From positions 1,209,756-1,273,755 of the forward strand of contig CM060069.1 of assembly GCA_030533445.1 (NCBI GenBank): 64,000 bases of DNA, written 5' to 3'. The first letter of the stretch is position 1; each line of letters begins with the position of its first letter. Made by a program: the position numbers and the translations under genes. Below the pieces are notes generated by a model. It saw nothing but the letters and a program-made list of their open reading frames with translations. It had not been told where the DNA came from and did no database searches. The stretch is from Cyprinodon diabolis (Eukaryota; Chordata; Actinopteri; Cyprinodontiformes; Cyprinodontidae). This document shows, piece after piece, positions 51,901 to 54,417 of the stretch.

Positions 51901-52998
51901 AGTCGTCTTTTATCATTTCTGCTGTTTCAATTTTAAAAACTGAAACCAAATGGTTTTGAAGGGGTGGGAAACCATTTAGACCAGTTTACCGTTGGTCGTG
52001 TTCTTCCAGAGGAACCTGAAAGTCTCATTCTCTCCTGTCTGCAGAGGTTGGATCTGAGCGTCAGTGAAAACTCCAGAATGCTTCCAGGGCTCAAACTCTC
52101 CAATCCTTACAACAAGCTGGGTGCTTTAGCGAAGGACAGCCGAGTCCCGCCTGTCTGTCTCCGTCCTGCTCCATCAGTCCAGCTGCCTCTGCACACCGAG
52201 TCCTGCTCCCCTCCCAGGGAAACCTCTGGCTCAGCCGTAGACTCTTTGGACCCGTCCTCCATCGGGAACATCACCATTCCTCGTCCCCAAGGAAGGAAGA
52301 CGCCAGAGCTAGGAGCGGTTCTGGCGCCCCCTGCTGTCCAGTCACGATCCAAAGCTGTGGGTTCCAGGGAAGGACGACCTGCTCCAGGCAGGGAGGAGTT
52401 CAGGCAGGCCCTGAGTATGAGCTCAGAGGGACAGCAGGCCCTGGAGGACAGCGCGGACCTGATCAGGCTGTTGGACCCTCTGAACAGCTCGGCGCCGCCC
52501 TCCTCTGCTCCAGTAGACGGGTTAGATATGGAGTCATCATTGGCAGGAAGGCCAGCCCTCCCCCCGAGGCCCTACCACCAAGGCCCGCCTCCTTTCCCTC
52601 TTCATCATCCTCACGTCTCTCTGAACCCGTTCGCCCAGTCCGTCCAGCACTACTCGCCCTCCGTCTGCGGGAACCCCTTCAGCGTGGCCTATGGACCTCC
52701 CCCCGCCTCCTTCATGCACACCTCCTTCTCTGCACTACCAGGGATCCACAGACAGCTGTCCCCCTGCAGCTCCAGCCATGGACTGGCTCAGACAGCAGCC
52801 GCCTCTGTGCCTCAGACCTCTGACAGCAGCCACGCCCTCTCCAGCCCGCTGGACGCCGCCATGAAGCCGCTGCAGGCGCAGGGCCCCGCCCAGAAAGCCA
52901 AGGACCCTTTTGGGGACCTGCTGAGCATGGCCACCCCTGTTCTACCACAGAAGAAGAAGGCAGAGGACCCCAGGAGGAAGTGGGAAACCTTTGACTGA
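979..52998 (+). CDS. dennd1a: DENN domain-containing protein 1A (connecdenn 1), whole gene, 23 coding exons
   Basis: Guanine-nucleotide exchange factor of the DENND1 family; known members activate Rab35 on clathrin-coated and endosomal membranes. Coding exons: 979-995, 11062-11126, 12962-13005, 13089-13138, 13934-14053, 16336-16405, 16950-17030, 17487-17540, 18158-18268, 18804-18904, 23381-23426, 23510-23611, 35257-35382, 35633-35734, 35810-35897, 37430-37470, 43770-43841, 43963-44019, 45447-45599, 45885-45949, 46814-46942, 47162-47408, 52045-52998. Phases close throughout, giving about 964 residues (human about 1009, from memory). uDENN, cDENN and dDENN together cover roughly residues 10-365. 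The rest is a proline-rich, probably disordered tail with NPF motifs (EH-domain type), a DPF-x-DLL segment (AP-2/clathrin type) and a terminal KWETFD. The [12 protein letters not shown] motif in the tail and KRPSSN in exon 20 favour DENND1A over 1B or 1C. The start fits the family N-terminus (MSSRIK versus MGSRIK). The paralogue call rests on memory of human sequences. Confidence 0.87.
996..1598. other. 5' part of intron 1
   Basis: CpG-rich for the first 150 bp, then AT-rich unique-looking sequence. No exon or repeat was recognised before the Tc1 element at 1601. Confidence 0.5.
1601..3112 (-). mobile_element. degenerate Tc1/mariner DNA transposon with TA target duplication
   Basis: Ends are exact inverted repeats (CAGTCATGGCCAAAAGT at 1601 and its complement ending at 3112), flanked by TA at 1599-1600 and 3113-3114. 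It is 1512 bp, the usual size for a fish Tc1. The transposase is on the - strand and broken by frameshifts and stops, so this copy is not autonomous. It lies in dennd1a intron 1. Confidence 0.9.
1872..2863 (-). pseudogene. Tc1 transposase remnant
   Basis: The C-terminal part (1872-2123) shows [14 protein letters not shown], carrying the second catalytic Asp, and [10 protein letters not shown], carrying the final Glu of a DDE catalytic domain. The N-terminal part around 2543-2760 shows a degenerate helix-turn-helix ([19 protein letters not shown]). The parts lie in different frames and the first catalytic Asp region is not intact. Confidence 0.85.
3135..3850 (-). repeat. family R retroposon-like repeat, longest copy
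   Basis: Reverse-oriented copy: tail near 3135, then the conserved blocks CTTTCCAGTTCACCAGATCA and GGAAGAAACCTCCAGCAGAA, extending further 5' (to about 3850) than the copy at 33577. Its internal open frames are short and not convincing as genes. Confidence 0.75.
3867..4125. repeat. (ATCC)n / (GGAT)n microsatellite
   Basis: About 260 bp of ATCC tetranucleotide with occasional one-base-short units. It directly abuts the end of the family R copy. Confidence 0.97.
4331..4790 (-). mobile_element. 3' end of a non-LTR retrotransposon (CR1/L2-like) with (TTGCC)n tail
   Basis: On the - strand, [20 protein letters not shown] then [12 protein letters not shown] is the typical C-terminus of CR1/L2-group ORF2. 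It is followed by an A-rich 3' region with TGCTATACAAATAAATTTG and a TTGCC pentamer run ending near 4331. It is 5'-truncated. Confidence 0.7.
4800..6700. other. intron 1 stretch without recognised features
   Basis: Mostly AT-rich unique-looking sequence with short unsupported open frames. The 5030-5085 region carries an imperfect ATGGGATAT-type inverted motif. I found no exon, RNA gene or full element. Confidence 0.4.
6820..7260 (+). pseudogene. THAP zinc-finger domain with frameshift (transposon- or THAP-gene-derived)
   Basis: From 7036, [20 protein letters not shown] then [11 protein letters not shown] resembles the C-x(n)-C half of a THAP domain. After a shift near 7130 the other frame reads [20 protein letters not shown] then [12 protein letters not shown], the second half with the C-x2-H ligands. 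So a full C2CH THAP module exists in two frames. The GC-rich upstream part, with TGACGTCACGG near 6882, could be the leader of a processed copy. No transposase core follows. Confidence 0.6.
7690..8115 (-). pseudogene. LINE reverse transcriptase fragment (Rex1/CR1-like)
   Basis: The - strand frame has [12 protein letters not shown] then [10 protein letters not shown] and [10 protein letters not shown], the N-terminal RT blocks of Rex1/CR1-like fish LINEs. A following [20 protein letters not shown] segment lies in another frame (7700-7800). Several blocks are missing, including the region holding the first catalytic Asp pair. Confidence 0.75.
8116..9235. other. intron 1 stretch without recognised features
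   Basis: No exon or recognisable element. The open frames here are short and lack family motifs. Confidence 0.35.
9240..9482 (-). pseudogene. LINE ORF2 fragment
   Basis: The - strand frame starts [20 protein letters not shown], a degenerate form of the VVxxFKYLG-type block after the RT core of CR1-like LINEs. It is not colinear with the 7.7-kb fragment, so it is probably a separate insertion. Confidence 0.5.
9500..9737 (-). repeat. family R retroposon-like repeat, 3' part
   Basis: Reverse copy beginning with AATTCAATTCTATTCAGTG and ending at CCAGCAGAACCAGGCT, where similarity to the other copies stops. Confidence 0.75.
10040..10850 (-). mobile_element. 3' end of a CR1-like LINE with internal 50-bp triplication
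   Basis: On the - strand [19 protein letters not shown] is followed further down by [20 protein letters not shown] then [19 protein letters not shown] and [13 protein letters not shown], the standard ORF2 C-terminus of a jockey/CR1-like fish LINE. A 50-53-bp unit (GCTTCTGGAGAAGGTGGGG core) is present three times at 10538-10690, which separates the two parts. Confidence 0.75.
11062..11126 (+). CDS. dennd1a: dennd1a coding exon 2 (start of uDENN)
   Basis: Acceptor TTCTGTTCCAG, donor GTAAGT. Encodes [21 protein letters not shown], equivalent to the PETTFEVYVEVAYP segment that opens the uDENN domain. It is 65 bp and leaves phase 1, matching the incoming exon 3. Confidence 0.85.
11127..12961. other. 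intron 2
   Basis: Intron between exons 2 and 3. It holds no recognised element. The region 11520-11880 carries short open frames on both strands but no family motif. Confidence 0.5.
12962..13005 (+). CDS. dennd1a: dennd1a coding exon 3
   Basis: Acceptor TGAAACAG, donor GTTCAA (weak after GT). Encodes [14 protein letters not shown], a highly conserved DENND1 stretch. It is 44 bp and ends in phase 0. Confidence 0.87.
13089..13138 (+). CDS. dennd1a: dennd1a coding exon 4
   Basis: Acceptor TCTCACAG, donor GTATGC. Encodes [17 protein letters not shown]; the KFCFPF core is invariant in the family. Only 83 bp separates it from exon 3. Confidence 0.87.
13934..14053 (+). CDS. dennd1a: dennd1a coding exon 5 (uDENN core)
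   Basis: Acceptor CCCTCTGCAG, donor GTGAGT. Encodes the conserved [20 protein letters not shown] and [14 protein letters not shown] segments of uDENN. The donor sits only a few bases upstream of an 18-bp minisatellite that fills most of intron 5. Confidence 0.9.
14062..14596. repeat. 18-bp minisatellite, part 1 (intron 5)
   Basis: About 30 tandem units of GCGGAACCCTCTGCAGAC with insertions of GATGCA-type half units and an A/C variant (CCGCTCCAGATGC). Because 18 is a multiple of 3, long open frames (ADAEPS repeats) arise on both strands. They are by-products. It starts within 10 bp of the exon 5 donor. Confidence 0.97.
14597..15217 (+). mobile_element. insert splitting the 18-bp minisatellite, hAT-like left end
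   Basis: Starts CAGTGGCGGCTGGTGAAAAA exactly at a unit boundary and ends in a C-rich tract, after which the array resumes with CTGCAGAC. CTGCAGAC also precedes the insert, compatible with an 8-bp duplication, though the array itself supplies that sequence. The start resembles that of the element at 62137. No clear matching right terminus is visible. Confidence 0.45.
15218..16160. repeat. 18-bp minisatellite, part 2 (intron 5)
   Basis: Continues the array with more divergent units: GCAGACGCAGATGCGGAACC blocks, ACATAGATGC variants and CTCTGTAGATGGGG variants. It ends about 170 bp before exon 6. Long open frames on both strands are periodicity artefacts. Confidence 0.97.
16336..16405 (+). CDS. 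dennd1a: dennd1a coding exon 6
   Basis: Acceptor TCCTCTCAG, donor GTGAGC. Encodes [17 protein letters not shown] then CSVKGQ, the end of u[17 protein letters not shown] is diagnostic of the DENND1 family. Confidence 0.92.
16406..16949. other. intron 6
   Basis: AT-rich, no recognised element or conserved coding segment. Confidence 0.4.
16950..17030 (+). CDS. dennd1a: dennd1a coding exon 7
   Basis: Acceptor ATATTACAG, donor GTAAGC. Encodes [20 protein letters not shown] and VPVHLGE, the uDENN to cDENN linker. It is 81 bp, phase 0 at both ends. Confidence 0.9.
17487..17540 (+). CDS. dennd1a: dennd1a coding exon 8
   Basis: Acceptor TTTTTCCCAG, donor GTGAGT. Encodes [18 protein letters not shown]. 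It is 54 bp, phase 0. A short minisatellite begins directly after its donor. Confidence 0.9.
17545..17750. repeat. short minisatellite directly after the exon 8 donor
   Basis: Imperfect repeats around GAGTTGCCC / GAGTCGCCC, ending in three near-perfect copies of AGTCACTCCAAGCTGCCCGG. It begins 4-5 bp after the donor. Confidence 0.85.
18158..18268 (+). CDS. dennd1a: dennd1a coding exon 9 (cDENN)
   Basis: Acceptor CCTCTGCAG, donor GTAAGT. Encodes [20 protein letters not shown] then [17 protein letters not shown]. The LYERRIL core of cDENN is intact. It is 111 bp, phase 0. Confidence 0.93.
18804..18904 (+). CDS. dennd1a: dennd1a coding exon 10 (cDENN)
   Basis: Acceptor TCTGTTGCAG, donor GTGAGT. 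Encodes [20 protein letters not shown] then [13 protein letters not shown]. The [16 protein letters not shown] signature is the cDENN hallmark. It ends in phase 2 and is completed by exon 11. Confidence 0.93.
19380..19695. repeat. possible MITE ending in CCAACACTG
   Basis: The right part (ACTTTTTTCCTGCCAACACTG) and left GCAGGCGTGGGAAC look like imperfect inverted ends. TGCATTACTG-type subterminal repeats resemble a common fish MITE class. Boundaries are uncertain. Confidence 0.3.
20420..20510. repeat. AT-rich interspersed repeat fragment
   Basis: GGCTGCAACTAATGATTATT followed by ATTAATCGATTAATTATCGG is a motif often met in fish interspersed repeats. Only a fragment is present. Confidence 0.4.
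20709..21535 (+). mobile_element. truncated hAT transposon with 8-bp target duplication
   Basis: Left terminus TAGGGAAGGAACGGTT, right terminus AACCGTTCCACCCCTA (imperfect inverted pair), with CGGTTCGG-type subterminal motifs at both ends. Flanks ATATCCAC (20701-20708) and ATATACAC (21536-21543) match at 7 of 8 positions. At 827 bp it keeps only the 5' BED-finger exon, so it is non-autonomous. Confidence 0.85.
20942..21148 (+). pseudogene. hAT transposase N-terminus, BED zinc finger
   Basis: [20 protein letters not shown] then [15 protein letters not shown] is the ZBED-type finger (aromatic, C-x2-C), with the distal histidine region lost. The frame stops at 21146-21148 and the catalytic region and dimerisation domain are missing. 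Confidence 0.8.
21984..22245 (+). repeat. family R retroposon-like repeat copy
   Basis: Forward copy from GCAGATGGCCGCTCACACTG to AATAAACTGAATTAAAC. It is truncated at the 5' side compared with the copy at 33577. Confidence 0.75.
22250..23380. other. 3' part of intron 10
   Basis: AT-rich. A segment from about 23090 to 23330, starting CACTGCAAAAAAAAAATG, looks like a MITE, but I could not define its ends. No conserved coding sequence before exon 11. Confidence 0.35.
23381..23426 (+). CDS. dennd1a: dennd1a coding exon 11 (cDENN)
   Basis: Acceptor TTTCCCTCAG, donor GTAGGC. Encodes [15 protein letters not shown]. It is 46 bp and returns the frame to phase 0. Confidence 0.9.
23510..23611 (+). 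CDS. dennd1a: dennd1a coding exon 12 (cDENN end)
   Basis: Acceptor GGGTCTAG, donor GTGAGA. Encodes [20 protein letters not shown] then [14 protein letters not shown]. It is 102 bp, phase 0. The following intron is 11.6 kb and holds two large minisatellites. Confidence 0.93.
23992..26333. repeat. 36-bp minisatellite, left block (about 65 units, intron 12)
   Basis: Unit GCAGATCTAGTTCAACACAT followed by CCTCTTGGTTGATATA; near-perfect. Units differ mainly at one base (GGTTGATA versus GGTTAATA) and rarely TTCAAC/ATCAAC. Since 36 is a multiple of 3 the array is open in frame (12-residue [10 protein letters not shown] unit) and yields a spurious frame of over 800 codons. Each unit carries the palindrome AGATCT. 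Confidence 0.98.
26334..27937 (+). mobile_element. young Tc1/mariner transposon inside the 36-bp array
   Basis: It is 1604 bp, starting CAGTGGGGCAAAAAAGTATT, with long nearly identical inverted ends (26334-26531 and 27738-27937) and TA on both sides (26332-26333, 27938-27939). Removing it restores the array phase (GGTTAATATAGCAGATCT). The transposase has one frameshift. Near-identical ends and the clean site argue for recent insertion. Confidence 0.96.
26699..27720 (+). pseudogene. Tc1 transposase, nearly complete with one frameshift
   Basis: The start [20 protein letters not shown] is preceded by a typical leader. An HTH region [20 protein letters not shown] lies near residues 22-45 and a second HTH/paired-like part follows ([20 protein letters not shown]). 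One base appears missing near 27055-27062. The frame resumes with the catalytic part: [14 protein letters not shown] (first D), [14 protein letters not shown] (second D) and [14 protein letters not shown] (final E). It ends at TGA 27718-27720. This is a DD34E-type Tc1 enzyme, probably inactive in this copy. Confidence 0.93.
27940..28845. repeat. 36-bp minisatellite, right block (about 25 units)
   Basis: Same unit and phase as the left block, with more GGTTAATA units towards the 3' end and several GATCAAC variants. It ends at TTAATGTAGCAGACAGACAA. Confidence 0.98.
28846..30254. other. intron 12 spacer between two minisatellites
   Basis: AT-rich, with an A-run at 28975. The region 29430-29620 is GC-richer with short open frames but no motif I recognise. 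No exon. Confidence 0.35.
30255..33568. repeat. GC-rich compound minisatellite, main block (intron 12)
   Basis: Built from a 16-bp core GGCATAGGGTCAGCCT and a 24-bp form extended by GGGGGCCT. Blocks repeat at 120 bp (for example 30361 and 30481; 31621 and 31741), and a larger segment recurs about 1.8 kb apart (near 31156 and 32984). No coding potential beyond repeat-derived frames. Confidence 0.97.
33577..34116 (+). mobile_element. family R retroposon inserted in the minisatellite (ATAGGGTC duplication)
   Basis: 540 bp from GTCTGTTCCTGTTTGGCTGT to an (AATTG)n-like tail, flanked by ATAGGGTC at 33569-33576 and 34117-34124. It carries the block GGAGGTTTCTTCCTGTTAAA and the ending GGCGCTATATAAATAAACTG shared with the other copies. 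The A/T-rich repeat tail and variable 5' ends suit retroposition. No protein-coding region was recognised. Confidence 0.8.
34117..35200. repeat. GC-rich compound minisatellite, right block
   Basis: Resumption of the GGCATAGGGTCAGCCT array after the family R insert, more divergent towards the end (GCCTTGGCATTGGTTCAG forms). It stops about 60 bp before the exon 13 acceptor. Confidence 0.95.
35257..35382 (+). CDS. dennd1a: dennd1a coding exon 13 (dDENN start)
   Basis: Acceptor GGTCTGCAG, donor GTCAGT. Encodes [20 protein letters not shown] then [20 protein letters not shown] and EV. The length matches the human segment exactly. The acceptor lies about 60 bp after the end of the 5-kb minisatellite. 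Confidence 0.92.
35633..35734 (+). CDS. dennd1a: dennd1a coding exon 14 (dDENN)
   Basis: Acceptor CTTTTTAG, donor GTACGC. Encodes [20 protein letters not shown] then [14 protein letters not shown]. It is 102 bp, phase 0. Confidence 0.92.
35810..35897 (+). CDS. dennd1a: dennd1a coding exon 15 (dDENN end)
   Basis: Acceptor TCTGATGCAG, donor GTGAGC. Encodes [20 protein letters not shown] then EEINMGEYA. It is 88 bp, ending in phase 1. Only 75 bp of intron separates it from exon 14. Confidence 0.92.
36064..37265. repeat. 23-bp minisatellite (intron 15)
   Basis: About 52 units of GGATCCTGGGACGGGGTGCG plus 3 bases, with CCT/ACT, GGGG/GGAG and GGGC/GTGG/GTGC variants. The period is not a multiple of 3 and the unit has no stop in any forward frame, so all three forward frames are open for 380-410 codons and encode the same 23-residue repeat. 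Confidence 0.97.
37430..37470 (+). CDS. dennd1a: dennd1a coding exon 16
   Basis: Acceptor CCCCTACAG, donor GTGAGA. Encodes [14 protein letters not shown] (human GSDKLYHQWLSTVR). It is 41 bp and restores phase 0. Confidence 0.9.
37586..37731. repeat. DIRS inverted terminal repeat, left
   Basis: TGACCGCCAGAGGGCGGTGC to TTTGCTCTGCTCCT; reverse complement of 42888-43034 with few differences. It contains the short palindrome CCGCCAGAGGGCGG. Confidence 0.93.
37776..37879. repeat. DIRS internal complementary region
   Basis: 37776-37830 is the exact complement of the left end (37543-37597). 37828-37879 is the complement of the right end (42999-43050) with one mismatch. The two parts share TTC, the complement of the terminal GAA. 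It lies just outside the recombinase stop codon. Confidence 0.93.
37921..38965 (-). CDS. DIRS tyrosine recombinase domain
   Basis: About 340 residues ending at 37921. The N-terminal SAM-like part has [16 protein letters not shown] and [20 protein letters not shown]. Catalytic residues: Arg in [15 protein letters not shown]-x-x-R in AHSTRSVTA (38091-38104) and the nucleophile Tyr in [10 protein letters not shown] (codon at 37993-37995). The frame is intact through this domain. The same frame stays open upstream to 40770, overlapping RT and RNase H, but those residues are shadow sequence. It would join circular cDNA to the target. Confidence 0.88.
38946..41072 (-). pseudogene. DIRS reverse transcriptase and RNase H (one frameshift)
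   Basis: RT frame 41072-39795: [49 protein letters not shown] (first catalytic Asp), [14 protein letters not shown] and YLDDWLL near 40216-40229. After a shift near 39790 the RNase H part continues to 38946: [14 protein letters not shown], a central [10 protein letters not shown] segment, [18 protein letters not shown] and [12 protein letters not shown]. The RT frame overlaps the 3' end of gag by about 120 bp. No methylase domain is clear. Confidence 0.9.
40951..42235 (-). pseudogene. DIRS gag-like ORF1, two frameshifts
   Basis: ATG at 42235 starts [19 protein letters not shown] shift near 42185 leads to [18 protein letters not shown] and CMNC, a cysteine-rich N-terminus (C-x2-C pairs). There is a coiled part [20 protein letters not shown], then a serine/acidic stretch. 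A second shift near 41680 leads to [14 protein letters not shown] and the conserved-looking C-terminal half ([20 protein letters not shown]) ending at 40951. Family assignment is by position and resemblance to fish DIRS gag. Confidence 0.75.
42270..42745. repeat. tandem repeats in the DIRS leader
   Basis: Six imperfect units with a shared GGGAGAGGGGGCG core then AACGCTGCCGTCACCAG, starting near 42280, 42360, 42450, 42528, 42633 and 42715 (spacing 78-105 bp). They lie between the right inverted repeat and gag. GCTAACAACGTTAGC-type palindromes lie between units. Confidence 0.8.
42888..43034. repeat. DIRS inverted terminal repeat, right
   Basis: Partner of the left inverted repeat. Being upstream of gag on the - strand, it probably carries the element promoter; AGCTATATAGCCTGG (read on -) contains a TATA-like motif. 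Confidence 0.9.
43095..43190 (+). repeat. interspersed repeat tail ending in (TGGA)n
   Basis: GGCCTGCGATGGACTGCTGA followed by CCCCGCCTCTCACC and a short TGGA run is a motif common in teleost interspersed repeats. The flanking 43460-43545 GCTTGAACCTGCAACC segment is similar in kind. Confidence 0.5.
43770..43841 (+). CDS. dennd1a: dennd1a coding exon 17
   Basis: Acceptor TTCAAACAG, donor GTAAGC. Encodes [20 protein letters not shown] then VYKF. It is 72 bp, phase 0, downstream of the DIRS element that occupies intron 16. Confidence 0.92.
43963..44019 (+). CDS. dennd1a: dennd1a coding exon 18
   Basis: Acceptor TGTTTAACAG, donor GTGCGT. Encodes [19 protein letters not shown], a basic helical stretch after dDENN. 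It is 57 bp, phase 0. Confidence 0.92.
44107..45066. mobile_element. piggyBac-like MITE with TTAA target duplication
   Basis: Left end ACCCTGTAAGCCCGGCGGG, right end (reverse complement) CCCCTTTAAGCCCAGAGGG, flanked by TTAA at 44103-44106 and 45067-45070. It is 960 bp without transposase, in dennd1a intron 18. The ends are imperfect, so the family call is tentative. Confidence 0.6.
45447..45599 (+). CDS. dennd1a: dennd1a coding exon 19
   Basis: Acceptor CCTCCTGCAG, donor GTGAAG. Encodes EQGENGF... ending in [12 protein letters not shown]. The terminal RPVTVHFGQ matches the family (RPITVHFGQ); the acidic, alanine-rich middle is poorly conserved. It is 153 bp, phase 0. Confidence 0.9.
45600..46813. 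other. introns 19 and 20
   Basis: Unique-looking intronic sequence around exon 20 (45885-45949). No mobile element was recognised. Confidence 0.4.
45885..45949 (+). CDS. dennd1a: dennd1a coding exon 20
   Basis: Acceptor GTGTCTGCAG, donor GTAAGT. Encodes [20 protein letters not shown] then E, equivalent to the PPRPHVVKRPKSN segment of human DENND1A. It is 65 bp, ending in phase 2. Confidence 0.87.
46814..46942 (+). CDS. dennd1a: dennd1a coding exon 21 (alternative donor possible)
   Basis: Acceptor CCGCTCTAG. Encodes [20 protein letters not shown], a short acidic stretch, then [13 protein letters not shown]. Conservation of W-PQPYR with exon 22 favours the donor GTCACC after 46942. A better-looking GTATGC donor after 46951 would add three residues (SPL) and also stays in frame. 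Confidence 0.85.
47162..47408 (+). CDS. dennd1a: dennd1a coding exon 22
   Basis: Acceptor CTGTCTGCAG, donor GTCAGC. Encodes [18 protein letters not shown]..., a middle [12 protein letters not shown] segment and [17 protein letters not shown] near the end, aligning with human PQPYRTL and [12 protein letters not shown]. It is 247 bp and ends in phase 0. Confidence 0.9.
47640..51615. repeat. 32-bp minisatellite of about 124 units (intron 22)
   Basis: Unit TAATGGTGATAACAGTAGGT then TACCACATAAGC. Main variants are ACCACATAAGCT, ACCACATAAGGT, ACTATATCAGGT and ACCATATAAGCT. Runs of variant types recur as blocks: the mixed CACATAAGG/CTATATCAGG block near 47690 reappears near 50637. No stable open frame. 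Confidence 0.98.
52045..52998 (+). CDS. dennd1a: dennd1a terminal coding exon 23 (proline-rich tail)
   Basis: Acceptor CTGTCTGCAG at 52044; 318 codons to TGA at 52996-52998. It opens [12 protein letters not shown], then [12 protein letters not shown], then [18 protein letters not shown], matching the DENND1A tail. Two NPF motifs (NPFAQ, NPFSV), proline runs, DPFGDLL and a final RKWETFD suit endocytic adaptor binding. The open frame extends upstream into the intron to 51964, but the strong acceptor and homology start at RLDL, so that extension is not used here. Confidence 0.93.
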   Translation, partial: RLDLSVSENSRMLPGLKLSNPYNKLGALAKDSRVPPVCLRPAPSVQLPLHTESCSPPRETSGSAVDSLDPSSIGNITIPRPQGRKTPELGAVLAPPAVQSRSKAVGSREGRPAPGREEFRQALSMSSEGQQALEDSADLIRLLDPLNSSAPPSSAPVDGLDMESSLAGRPALPPRPYHQGPPPFPLHHPHVSLNPFAQSVQHYSPSVCGNPFSVAYGPPPASFMHTSFSALPGIHRQLSPCSSSHGLAQTAAASVPQTSDSSHALSSPLDAAMKPLQAQGPAQKAKDPFGDLLSMATPVLPQKKKAEDPRRKWETFD

Positions 52999-53175
52999 TT
53001 GCGCTGCTGCACCAGGCTCCGCTGGGCTGCTGCTAAGCAACAATCAACACTACGGCGTCCCAGTGAGGCTCCGCCTCTTTCTGGATCCTGACTCATCACA
53101 TGACTCACCTTAAGAAGCAGATCCAGCAGATCCTGGATTTGATTGGCTGATTTATCAGGAGCTTATTAAGGTCTG

Positions 53176-53181
53176 AATAAA
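53176..53181 (+). promoter_or_regulatory. proximal polyadenylation signal of dennd1a
   Basis: AATAAA about 180 bp after the stop codon. Use of this site would give a short 3' UTR that excludes the CT-rich tract just downstream. Confidence 0.5.
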
Positions 53182-53214
53182 ATAGAAAACTGCTGAGCTT
53201 TTCTTTATCTGGAG

Positions 53215-53565
53215 AACATCCTCCTCTTCCTCCTCCTCCCCTCTTCCTCCTCCTCCTCTTCTTCCTCCTCTTCTTCCTCCTGCTCCTCCTCCACCTCTTC
53301 CTCCTCCTCCTCCTCCTCCTCCTCCTCCTCCTCCTCCTCCTCCTCCTCCTCCTCTTCTTCCTCCTGCTGCTCCTCCTCCTCCTCCTCCTCTTCTTCCTCC
53401 TGCTGCTCCTCCTCCTCTTCCTCCTCCTCATCTTCCTCCACCTCTTCTTCCTCCTCTGCTTCCTCCTGCTCCTCCTCCACCTCTTCCTCCACCTCGTCCT
53501 CCTCCTCATCTTCCTCCACCTCGTCCTCCTCCTATTCTTCCTCCTCCTTCCCCTCATCCTCCTCC
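53215..53565. repeat. CT-rich (TCCTCC)n microsatellite after the dennd1a stop
   Basis: About 350 bp of TCC/TTC triplets. The polyglutamate and polyarginine frames on the - strand are composition artefacts. It lies in the 3' UTR if the distal polyadenylation signal is used. Confidence 0.95.
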
Positions 53566-54390
53566 GCCGCCTGCTGCTGTGGTGCGTAGAGATCGTCTTA
53601 TAGATGTGTTCTTACTTCTCCATCTGTTCTATGCACATCCCGTCAGCCCTATTCTCCTCCCTCTTGCTCCCCCTAGTGTGATCAGCTAGTATTACATCAG
53701 GTCACCAAAGCCCCGCCCCCTTACCTCCAGCCGGCCTGTGGACCTCCATCCAGACGCTAACGCTCTGCGCCTCCTCAGCCCTTCTTTTGGTGACGTTCTT
53801 GTTGTTTCAGCTGCTTTTCTCTGTAGTTAATCAGTGGAAATGTTTCCTCTCTTCCTACTAATATTAAAGCAGAATCACTCACAGCTAAAACAGACTAATA
53901 TCCTGAAAATCATCTCTGATTGTTCATCTCAATAAATAGAAACACTGTTTTTGAAGAACCGCATTTTGTAGATTGTCTTCACTTCCTGCAGTTTTAAGAT
54001 CATTGGTTTATAGTTTATTAAATTCTTCTCATCACTAATAGATGTTTGATGAAAATCACATCGTTGATTATCAGAAATATTTGACTGATTAGTTTCATCA
54101 AGAAAGGCCTTTTCTCTTCAGACCTCAGTCGCATCTATGGAGGTAAGATCTATAGATTTTCATCCCAGCTATGTGTTGGTGACCTTCATCTGAAGCTTTT
54201 AGATCATCCATGTTTCCTGGTTCTCTGTTACTGAAGCAGGGACCTGGTGGAGGACAGCAGGAGGAGGAACATCTCTGACTCCAGCTGCTATCCAATAATT
54301 ACGGTTCACCATCTGCTGTGAAAGTTTTAATCATAAAAGATATTCAACATCTAGATCTTCTAAATGACATCTGTTTATAAGGTGCAAATA
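53566..54390. other. region after dennd1a
   Basis: Distal 3' UTR and flank. No further gene was recognised before the Penelope fragment. Confidence 0.4.
53931..53936 (+). promoter_or_regulatory. possible distal polyadenylation signal of dennd1a
   Basis: AATAAA followed by T-rich sequence, about 930 bp after the stop. If used, the 3' UTR would include the CT-rich microsatellite. Confidence 0.35.
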
Positions 54391-54417
54391 TTTATCAGTT
54401 TACCCTATATGACCTTT

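Noticed and set aside
51964..52044. Upstream extension of the last dennd1a open frame
   Set aside because: A strong CTGTCTGCAG acceptor at 52044 and family homology from RLDL onward mark it as intron.
53105..53557. Poly-Glu and poly-Arg frames on the - strand
   Set aside because: Translation of the TCC-rich microsatellite.
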